Of a stretch of 47,555 bases of DNA, positions 24,925 through 31,244 are shown one piece after another. The notes under the pieces were generated by a model. It saw only the letters and a list, made by a program, of their open reading frames with translations, made no database searches and was not told where the DNA came from. Within the stretch, counting starts at the first letter, position 1. Each line of letters starts with the position of its first letter. The stretch is from an uncultured Pelagibacteraceae bacterium (GTDB lineage: Bacteria; Pseudomonadota; Alphaproteobacteria; Pelagibacterales; Pelagibacteraceae), in contig CACADE010000009.1 of assembly GCA_902531175.1 (NCBI GenBank), positions 1-47,555 of the forward strand, read 5' to 3'. The position numbers and the translations under genes are program-made.

Positions 24925-25785
24925 TCAGCTTTTGTTTATTTTATTTGCTACTAACAATTTTCTTTGCATCTCTCGTAAAACAGGTCTTTCTATCAATTTA
25001 CCATCTATTACAACTAAACCTGTGTTTGCTTTTTTAAATTGATCCATAATTCTTTTAGCTTTACTTATTTCTTCCTCTGTTGGAGTAAAAATTTCATTTA
25101 AAATACTTATTTGCTTTGGATGAATAGATCCTTTCCCAGTGAAACCTAAGTTTTTAACAAACTGTGCTTCTTTTTTCATTCCTTCCATATCTTCTAAATT
25201 TAAATAAGGAACATCAATAACATCAACTCCTTTACTTGCACCAGCATGAACTAACCTTGATCTTGCATAAACTAAATTCTCTAATTTGTTTTCCACTCTC
25301 AATTCTGCTGCCATATCCTCTCCACCAAAATATAAAGCAACTATTCTATCGCTAGAATGTGCAATATCATAAATACTTTCAAGAGCTTGATTAGTTTCCA
25401 TTATAACATGAAGATCAGTATCTAAACCACAATCAGTAAGCATGTCATCAATAAATGTAATTTCGTCAGGTGTTTTAACTTTCGGCAACATGATGGCTTT
25501 AACCTTTAGTTTATTTGAAGCAATAGCTTCTAAGTCTAAAAGACCATTTTTAGTTCTTTGACAATTTAATCTAACAACTAATTCAACATCATTTTTTACT
25601 TCTAGTGACTTTAATGCTTCAATAGTATTTTTCCTTGCCTCGTCTTTATCTTTCATGGCAATTCCATCTTCTAATTCTATACAAACCATATCAGCTCCTG
25701 AAGCTAAGGCTTTTGGAAACATCTCTGGTTGAAGACCTGGTGTAAATATAAAGCTACGTCTAACCCTTAGTTTATTTAAGTCCAT
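24925..25785 (-). CDS. HpcH/HpaI-CitE family CoA-ester lyase
   Basis: This 286-aa TIM-barrel enzyme belongs to the citrate-lyase-beta/malyl-CoA-lyase group. RRSFIFTPGLQPEMFPKAL and ADMVCIELEDGIAMKDK contain the Mg-binding Glu/Asp region. MLPKVKTPDEI is the barrel strand with the conserved Lys, and GKGSIHPKQI is the C-terminal signature. It heads the minus-strand operon with the thioesterase and GMC genes and is divergent from the BKACE gene. Its reaction in the carnitine context is unclear; malyl-, citramalyl- or a related 3-hydroxyacyl-CoA ester cleavage is typical for the family. Confidence 0.82.
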   Translation of the reverse strand: MDLNKLRVRRSFIFTPGLQPEMFPKALASGADMVCIELEDGIAMKDKDEARKNTIEALKSLEVKNDVELVVRLNCQRTKNGLLDLEAIASNKLKVKAIMLPKVKTPDEITFIDDMLTDCGLDTDLHVIMETNQALESIYDIAHSSDRIVALYFGGEDMAAELRVENKLENLVYARSRLVHAGASKGVDVIDVPYLNLEDMEGMKKEAQFVKNLGFTGKGSIHPKQISILNEIFTPTEEEISKAKRIMDQFKKANTGLVVIDGKLIERPVLREMQRKLLVANKINKS

Positions 25786-25788
25786 TAA

Positions 25789-25846
25789 ATTTTTATTTCT
25801 TATAATTGTTAATGATATGATATTATATTTTACTAGAAATAAAAAT
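25789..25846. promoter_or_regulatory. 12-bp inverted repeat framing the divergent carnitine-gene promoters
   Basis: ATTTTTATTTCT (25789-25800) and AGAAATAAAAAT (25835-25846) are exact reverse complements separated by 34 bases. Both divergent messages would therefore end their leaders with the same AGAAATAAAAAT sequence. Between the arms are TATAAT at 25801-25806 on the plus strand and TATAAT on the minus strand at 25827-25822, which face each other as possible -10 boxes. Low complexity weakens the case. Confidence 0.4.
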
Positions 25847-26732
25847 GAACAATAAGGTCTTCATCTCATGTGCAGTTACAGGATCTGGTGATACAGCAAG
25901 TAAACATCCTGATTTACCTAAAACTCCAGAGCAAATTGCAAAAGCAGCAATAGAGTCTGCTAAAGCTGGTGCTGCAATTGCCCATATCCATGTCAGAGAG
26001 GAAGATGGAACTCCAAGTAGAAGACTCGAGCTTTATAAAGAAGTGGTTGACAGAGTGAGATCATCTGAAACTGATGTAATTCTTAATCTCACGACAGGCA
26101 TGGGTGGTGATTTAGATATCGGCCAAGGCAAGAACCCTTTAGACTTTGGTCCAATGACAGACATGGCAAATGTAATGGAAAGAATTGCTAATGCAGAACA
26201 ATTTCTTCCAGAAATATGCACTCTTGATTGTGGAACCTTAAATTTTGGAGATAGTTCAGTTATCACAGTCAACACACCTAACGATTTAAGAAAAGCTGCA
26301 AAAAAACTTCAAGAAATAAAAGTTAAACCTGAAATAGAAGCTTTTGATTTAGGAAACATGTGGTTTGGTGCTCAATTATATAAAGAGGGATTATTAAGTG
26401 ATCCACCTCTTTTTCAAATGTGTTTAGGAATTCCATGGGGTGCACCGGCAACACCATTAGCTATGCAGGCTATGAAAGATATAATGCCTAAAGAAGGTAT
26501 ATGGTCAGGTTTTGCAATATCTAAAAACGAAATGCCATATGTTGCTCAAACTGTAGTAATGGGAGGTAATCCAAGAGTTGGTTTAGAGGATAATTTATAT
26601 TTATCCAAAGGAAAATTGGCAACAAATCCTCAATTAGTTGAGAAAGCTATAAGGATCGTCACAGATCTTGGTGTAGAGATTATGTCACCTTCAGAAACAA
26701 GAGAAAAATTAAAGCTTGTAAAACACAAGTAA
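25845..26732 (+). CDS. BKACE-family dehydrocarnitine cleavage enzyme
   Basis: This 295-aa protein (DUF849, beta-keto acid cleavage enzyme) condenses a beta-keto acid with acetyl-CoA and splits it, releasing acetoacetate and a new CoA ester. For 3-dehydrocarnitine the CoA product is betainyl-CoA. Family signs are the start FISCAVTGSGDTASKHP, zinc ligands in HIHVREEDG (His47, His49), EICTLDCGTLNFG, QMCLGIPWGAPA and RVGLEDNLYL. The exact run of these motifs matches the dehydrocarnitine subgroup as I know it. It overlaps the carnitine dehydrogenase gene by one base (TAATG), which supports the assignment strongly. Confidence 0.88.
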   Translation: MNNKVFISCAVTGSGDTASKHPDLPKTPEQIAKAAIESAKAGAAIAHIHVREEDGTPSRRLELYKEVVDRVRSSETDVILNLTTGMGGDLDIGQGKNPLDFGPMTDMANVMERIANAEQFLPEICTLDCGTLNFGDSSVITVNTPNDLRKAAKKLQEIKVKPEIEAFDLGNMWFGAQLYKEGLLSDPPLFQMCLGIPWGAPATPLAMQAMKDIMPKEGIWSGFAISKNEMPYVAQTVVMGGNPRVGLEDNLYLSKGKLATNPQLVEKAIRIVTDLGVEIMSPSETREKLKLVKHK

Positions 26733-27673
26733 TGTCAAAAATTAAAACTGTAGGAATAGTTGGAACTGGTGTCATAGGGACTGGCTGGATAATAAGAAAT
26801 TTAGCTCACAACAAAATTGTTCATGCATATGATCAAAACAAAAATCTCAAAAACTATGTTTTAAAAGAAATAAAAAGAACTTCAAAAAGTATAAAAAAAC
26901 TTTTTGGAAAAAAAATTTTAATTAAAAATTTAAAATTCTTTAATTCTTTGGAAAAGGCTCTTTCAAATGTGGATTTTGTTCAAGAAAGTGTATTAGAGAA
27001 TTATAAAGTTAAAACTGATTTAATCCAAAAAATCTCTAAATATGTAAAATCAAATGTAATTATTTCTTCAAGTTCGTCAGGACTTTTGCCCTCTAAAATT
27101 TTTTCTAAGTGTAAAAATCCTCAAAGAGGCATAATTGGACATCCATTTAATCCAGCGTATTTATTGCCAGCAGTTGAAGTAGTTCCTGGAAAAAAAACTA
27201 CAAGAAAGTTTCTTTCAGATGCAAACAAATATTACAAATCAATCTCAATGAGGCCAATCATGCTCAAAAAAGAATTACCAGGTTATTTATCGGATAGACT
27301 TCAAGAGGCATTGTGGAGAGAGGGTCTACATATTATTAATGAAAATTATGCAACAACACAGGAATTAGATCGTGCAATAGAAGATGGACCAGGTCTTAGA
27401 TACTCAATAATGGGCACATTTTTAACCTTTCATCTTGCTGGAGGTAATGCAGGAATGAAACATATGTTAAAACAATTTGGTCCAGCCTTAAAATTGCCTT
27501 GGACAAAATTAAAAGCTCCAAAGTTAACAAATAAATTATCTTATAAACTTATATCAGGCACAAAAAAACAAGCTAAAGGTAAATCAATTAATATGCTTTC
27601 AAATATTAGGGACCAATATTTAGTTGATGTATTAAAAATTAGAAAAAAATATGAGAATAAAATTAGAAATTGA
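26732..27673 (+). CDS. L-carnitine 3-dehydrogenase
   Basis: This is a 313-aa NAD-dependent enzyme of the 3-hydroxyacyl-CoA dehydrogenase family that oxidises L-carnitine to 3-dehydrocarnitine. The Rossmann motif is VGIVGTGVIGTGW (residues 7-19). The catalytic His is His137 in GHPFNPAYLLPAVEVV. DRLQEALWREGLHIINE and DGPGLRYSIMGTFLTFHLAGG are characteristic of carnitine dehydrogenase and differ from ordinary HbdA/FadB proteins. Many homologues carry a C-terminal thioesterase domain, which this one lacks; a matching thioesterase is encoded at 24453-24920. It overlaps BKACE upstream and a GFA gene downstream by one base each. Confidence 0.9.
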   Translation: MSKIKTVGIVGTGVIGTGWIIRNLAHNKIVHAYDQNKNLKNYVLKEIKRTSKSIKKLFGKKILIKNLKFFNSLEKALSNVDFVQESVLENYKVKTDLIQKISKYVKSNVIISSSSSGLLPSKIFSKCKNPQRGIIGHPFNPAYLLPAVEVVPGKKTTRKFLSDANKYYKSISMRPIMLKKELPGYLSDRLQEALWREGLHIINENYATTQELDRAIEDGPGLRYSIMGTFLTFHLAGGNAGMKHMLKQFGPALKLPWTKLKAPKLTNKLSYKLISGTKKQAKGKSINMLSNIRDQYLVDVLKIRKKYENKIRN

Positions 27674-28083
27674 TGAAAGAAAAAATTTTTATAAATAAAA
27701 CTGGTGGATGTATCTGTGGAAATATAACTTTTAAGGTTAAGCTTGATGAAGTCCCTTTAGTTTTCAATTGTCATTGTATTGATTGCAGAAAAAAAATAGG
27801 AGGAATAATGACAATTATACTACTTAGAGATGGAGCAATAGATATAGATAAGTCTAAATTAAAAATTTATGAACATGAAGGTGGCAGTGGTAATAAAATT
27901 AAAAAACATTTTTGTGGGAAATGTGCTGCTCCTATTTTAACTTATGTAGAAAAGTATAAAAAATACTATTTATATGCAGGTTTACTAGACGATATTAGTT
28001 TTTTAAATAAAGCAGAGAACATACACTATAAAGAGTCTCATTTTCCATTTATGGAAATAAGCGAAAAAAATACTAAAGTTTAA
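27673..28083 (+). CDS. second GFA-fold zinc protein
   Basis: This 136-aa protein has the GFA cysteine pattern GGCICGNITF, NCHCIDCRKKIGG and HFCGKCAAPI. I use the ATG at 27673, which shares its first base with the last base of the carnitine dehydrogenase stop (TGATG), over the TTG three bases earlier. Being the last gene of the BKACE-carnitine dehydrogenase unit, it is a candidate helper of carnitine or betaine catabolism, but members of this family are mostly uncharacterised. It ends tail-to-tail with the SDR gene three bases away. Confidence 0.82.
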   Translation: MKEKIFINKTGGCICGNITFKVKLDEVPLVFNCHCIDCRKKIGGIMTIILLRDGAIDIDKSKLKIYEHEGGSGNKIKKHFCGKCAAPILTYVEKYKKYYLYAGLLDDISFLNKAENIHYKESHFPFMEISEKNTKV

Positions 28084-28086
28084 ATA

Positions 28087-28872
28087 CTAATGCATTCTTA
28101 AAGTATTGCCGTCTACAGCAATTACTTGTCCTGATATCCTTGGTGCATCATTCGAAATTAAAAAGCTACAAATTCTTCCAATATCCTCTTCATAGACCCA
28201 TGTATTCATTGAAGTCATTGAAACAAATTCTTTTTCTATTAATTTTTTTGAAACATTTAAAAATTTCGATTTATCCCTTATTACTCTACCCATTCTATCT
28301 CCCTTTATTGTTCCAGGACAAATAGCGTTTACTCTAATTTTAAATTTTCCTAGTTCCATTGCCAGTGTTTTGGTTATACCAACAACAGCCCACTTACTTG
28401 CACAGTAAGGGGATCTTAATGGAAATCCAAATATACCTGCAGTTGATGATAAATTTATTATAGCTCCACCTTTATTTTTTTTTAGCATTGGAATTGAATA
28501 TTTTGAAAAATAAAAATGGCTAATTACGTTTACCTTTAATGTATTTTCCCAATCCTTGCTTTTTAATTTTTCAAGTGTCCCTGTCGGCCCAGCAATTCCA
28601 ACGTTATTTATTAGAGCATCAATTTTTTTTGTTTTTTTTATTATTTTGCTAAAAAAATTTTTTACTTGGTTCTCATCCGAAGCATCACACTGAAATACAA
28701 ATAATTTTTTATTATTGAGCTTGTGCTTCTTACATTTATTTAGAAAAGTTGAATTGATATCACAAAGATATACTATTGCACCTTTATCTAAAAATATTTT
28801 TGCCGAACTCCATCCAATACCTGAACCTCCTGCAGATATGATTATTTTTTTATTTTTTAAGGTAATGCTCAT
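28087..28872 (-). CDS. short-chain dehydrogenase/reductase
   Basis: This 261-aa SDR has the NAD(P) motif IISAGGSGIGWS (TGxxxGxG type with Ser-Ala replacing the first Thr-Gly) and the structural NNVGIAG. The catalytic Ser is in NLSSTAG and the Tyr-x-x-x-Lys is in PYCASKWAV. The ATG at 28872 is preferred over the TTG at 28896, which would add eight residues before a normal start. It is divergent from the gamma-butyrobetaine dioxygenase gene. Acetoacetate released by BKACE could be a substrate, as in 3-hydroxybutyrate dehydrogenases of this fold, but that is a guess from context. Confidence 0.82.
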   Translation of the reverse strand: MSITLKNKKIIISAGGSGIGWSSAKIFLDKGAIVYLCDINSTFLNKCKKHKLNNKKLFVFQCDASDENQVKNFFSKIIKKTKKIDALINNVGIAGPTGTLEKLKSKDWENTLKVNVISHFYFSKYSIPMLKKNKGGAIINLSSTAGIFGFPLRSPYCASKWAVVGITKTLAMELGKFKIRVNAICPGTIKGDRMGRVIRDKSKFLNVSKKLIEKEFVSMTSMNTWVYEEDIGRICSFLISNDAPRISGQVIAVDGNTLRMH

Positions 28873-28974
28873 TTTTAATTTTAAAAGATAATTCAAACTA
28901 ACAAATCTTCCAACTATTAATATGTCAACTAATAATTGAATTGAGCACTAAATTATTTTATATTGATATTGATT

Positions 28975-30099
28975 ATGCACTCAATTTCAAAAATCTCAAA
29001 AAACGGCACTTATCTTCAAGTAATTTGGGATGACGGAAAAGAGAGTAAATTTAATTATATGTGGCTGAGAGATAATTGTCCTACAGCACACGATAAAGAT
29101 TCTAGGCATCGAATGTTTAATATTTTAGATGTATCAGAAAATATAAACCCAAAAAAATATAATCTTAATAGCGATGGTAAATTAGAAATAGAGTGGAGTG
29201 AGGGAAATCATGTAAGCCATTATGATATTAGTTGGCTTAGAGAAAATTGTTACACAATTAAAAATAACGAAGAGTACATATCACCTTATCAATTATGGGA
29301 TAGTAGTTTAGAAAAAAATATTGATAGTATATATATAGATCACAATGAAATTATATCTTCTGAAGAGGGATTAGTTAAATGGTTAGAGCTTCTTCATTAT
29401 AAAGGAATAGCAATAGTTTATAATGCTCCAGTAGAAAAAAATTCAGCGTTTCCTGTTTTAAACAGAATTAGTCATACAAGAGAGACATTTTTTAAAACAC
29501 CTTTTGAAGTTATAAATATACCAAAACCTAATAACTCAGCTTATACAGCTCATGCACTTCAAAATCATATGGATTTACCATGGTTTGAAAATCCTCCTGG
29601 GTATCAATTTTTACATTGTTTAGTTAATTCAGCAAAAGGTGGTGACTCATCTGCAGTAGATGCTTTCGCTGTAGCAGAATATTTAAAGAAAAATGATAAA
29701 GATACTTTTGATACGCTAACAAAAATACCTTTAAAGTTTAGAGACAAAGATTACACACAAGAAGCTCATAGAAGCTTTTATGGCACTGCAATAAGTTTAA
29801 CAAAAGATGGTGATTATAATGATGTTAGATTTAGCACTGCAACCATGGACGCTTTAGATTGTCATCCAGATCAAATGGATAAAGTTTATAAATCTCATCA
29901 TAAATTTGGAAAACTTTTACACGATGACAAATTTCAAATAAAATTTAGGCTAAGACCAGGAGATATATATACATTCAATAATAGAAGAGTGCTTCATGGA
30001 AGAACTGAATTTGATCCAAATTCTGGACACAGACACCTACAAGGTTATTACATGGATAGAGATGAAATTGTGGGTAGATTAAATTATCTTAAGAAATAA
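28975..30099 (+). CDS. gamma-butyrobetaine dioxygenase (BBOX-like)
   Basis: This 374-aa Fe(II)/2-oxoglutarate oxygenase is predicted to hydroxylate gamma-butyrobetaine to L-carnitine. The N-terminal GBBH-like domain (VIWDDGKESKFNYMWLRDNC) precedes the TauD/TfdA catalytic domain. Iron ligands are His198 and Asp200 (QNHMDLPWFENPPGYQFLHC) and His341 (RRVLHGRTEF). The segment HRHLQGYYMDRDE near the end is typical of BBOX. The start is ATG 28975; the TTG at 28963 lies upstream of a short-leader -10 candidate (TATATT, 28959-28964). The closely related trimethyllysine dioxygenase is the main alternative, but the carnitine dehydrogenase and BKACE genes nearby favour BBOX. Confidence 0.85.
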   Translation: MHSISKISKNGTYLQVIWDDGKESKFNYMWLRDNCPTAHDKDSRHRMFNILDVSENINPKKYNLNSDGKLEIEWSEGNHVSHYDISWLRENCYTIKNNEEYISPYQLWDSSLEKNIDSIYIDHNEIISSEEGLVKWLELLHYKGIAIVYNAPVEKNSAFPVLNRISHTRETFFKTPFEVINIPKPNNSAYTAHALQNHMDLPWFENPPGYQFLHCLVNSAKGGDSSAVDAFAVAEYLKKNDKDTFDTLTKIPLKFRDKDYTQEAHRSFYGTAISLTKDGDYNDVRFSTATMDALDCHPDQMDKVYKSHHKFGKLLHDDKFQIKFRLRPGDIYTFNNRRVLHGRTEFDPNSGHRHLQGYYMDRDEIVGRLNYLKK

Positions 30100-30101
30100 A
30101 A

Positions 30102-30132
30102 AAAAAGGGCTTTGAAAATCAAAGCCCTTTTT
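30102..30132. terminator. bidirectional intrinsic terminator between the dioxygenase and the betaine-binding-protein gene
   Basis: A 14-bp stem, A5-GGGCTTTGA with TCAAAGCCC-T5, closes an AAA loop. The A-tract on one side and T-tract on the other let it work on both strands for the convergent genes that end at 30099 and 30154. Confidence 0.92.
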
Positions 30133-30153
30133 ATCTAATTTATTTTAGAGTTA

Positions 30154-31158
30154 TTATGGAAGCCAACTTTTCCATTTATCTGGATTATTGTCTAACCACT
30201 CATTAACAACTTCTTTTACATCTCTTTTCTTAATATCAACTTCAACTAACATTTTAGCTTGGTCAATATTTTGTAAAGACATTTTTTCAAAGAACTTCTT
30301 AGCATCAGCATGTTCTGCACTAGCAAAAGTAGCTGGGTTTCCATAGTTCATAGTGTAATCTTTTGCCCAACCAGTTGCTGGCCATGCAGCAGTTCCACAA
30401 TCTTTCCAGTTATTTGCTTCAGTGAAGCTGTCACAAGTTTTGTGTTCTGGAAGTTGTACACCAACCATATCATACTCACCAAAGAACCAATGAGGTGACC
30501 ATAGATAAAGTAGGAATGGCTCTTTACGCATGTAAGCAGCTTTTGCTTCTGCGATAGCAGCAGCTTCTGTTCCAAGTTCATCAGCTTGGAAGTCTATTCC
30601 TAAAAGATCAAGTCTTTTTTGGTCATGACAGTTCCAACCTGCAACCGGACATCCAATAAGTCTACCTCTCTTACCACTTTCAATTGTTGCAAATTTAGCT
30701 TTGTGTTTATTTAAGTCTTTCCAAGTTTTAATACCTAGTTCCTCAGCAGCATATCTTGGTATCCAGTAGTCTGACATACCGATTATTCCTGCTGTTCCAA
30801 GTAAGTCCACACTTCCATCACCATTGTATGTACCAACGACTTTACCTTCGTATATTAAGTCCTCTTTTAACATAACAGTGTCAGCTTCAGCGTAACTTGG
30901 CCAACTTTCGCAAGCGAAGTCTAACTCACCTGCAGCGATTGCTTCCCATAAACCAGTTCCTGAAGGAAATACAGTTTGTTTAATTTTGTATCCCATTTCT
31001 CTTTCAAGAATTGCTACGGCAACTTCGCACGTAATTATCCCACCAGTCCAATCTGCTATAGCTGCGTGAAGCCTTTTAGCTGCATTGGCTTGACCAAAGC
31101 TTCCAATTAACAGAGCTACAGAAAGAATTAGTGCTGATATCTTTTTTGATAACTTCAT
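30154..31158 (-). CDS. proX: glycine betaine/carnitine-type ABC transporter substrate-binding protein
   Basis: This 334-aa periplasmic protein is of the OpuAC/ProX class for quaternary amines. The signal peptide ends near NANA (residue 27), and the mature start KRLHAAIADWTGGIITCEVAV is typical. Aromatic residues expected for a trimethylammonium cage are plentiful (DWTGG, ESWPSY, SDYWIP, LYLWSPHWFF). Four cysteines occur in GCPVAGWNCH and in CDSFTEANNWKDC, possibly as disulphides. It has a clear Shine-Dalgarno and its own promoter after the permease gene. Context with carnitine genes makes gamma-butyrobetaine, carnitine, choline or glycine betaine the likely ligands. Confidence 0.88.
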   Translation of the reverse strand: MKLSKKISALILSVALLIGSFGQANAAKRLHAAIADWTGGIITCEVAVAILEREMGYKIKQTVFPSGTGLWEAIAAGELDFACESWPSYAEADTVMLKEDLIYEGKVVGTYNGDGSVDLLGTAGIIGMSDYWIPRYAAEELGIKTWKDLNKHKAKFATIESGKRGRLIGCPVAGWNCHDQKRLDLLGIDFQADELGTEAAAIAEAKAAYMRKEPFLLYLWSPHWFFGEYDMVGVQLPEHKTCDSFTEANNWKDCGTAAWPATGWAKDYTMNYGNPATFASAEHADAKKFFEKMSLQNIDQAKMLVEVDIKKRDVKEVVNEWLDNNPDKWKSWLP

Positions 31159-31162
31159 TTAT

Positions 31163-31170
31163 TTCCTCTC
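31163..31170 (-). promoter_or_regulatory. strong ribosome binding site of the betaine-binding-protein gene
   Basis: On the minus strand GAGAGGAA lies 4 bases before the ATG at 31158 and is preceded by TTAATTAATTAA (31174-31185), the same AT tract that precedes the first LIV binding-protein gene. Confidence 0.7.
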
Positions 31171-31191
31171 TTTTTAATTAATTAAAAACAC

Positions 31192-31221
31192 ATCTTAGAT
31201 CAAAATGTATTGGTATGTAAA
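31192..31221 (-). promoter_or_regulatory. candidate promoter of the betaine-binding-protein gene
   Basis: On the minus strand TTTACA (31221-31216) and TAAGAT (31197-31192) are separated by 18 bases and resemble -35 and -10 boxes. Transcription would start near 31185, at the TTAATTAATTAA tract, giving a leader of about 27 nt that ends with the Shine-Dalgarno. Confidence 0.45.
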
Positions 31222-31226
31222 CCACG

Positions 31227-31242
31227 CAAATAGTACTATTTG
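31227..31242. promoter_or_regulatory. 16-bp perfect palindrome next to the betaine-binding-protein promoter
   Basis: CAAATAGTACTATTTG is its own reverse complement. It lies just after the permease stop codon and just upstream of the candidate -35 box of the binding-protein gene. It could be a site for an activator or repressor dimer, or an RNA hairpin at the permease 3' end. Confidence 0.5.
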
Positions 31243-31244
31243 TC

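Noticed and set aside
28890..28942. 7-bp inverted repeat AATTCAA/TTGAATT in the SDR-dioxygenase divergent region
   Set aside because: Short, AT-rich and 39 bases apart; no support beyond chance.
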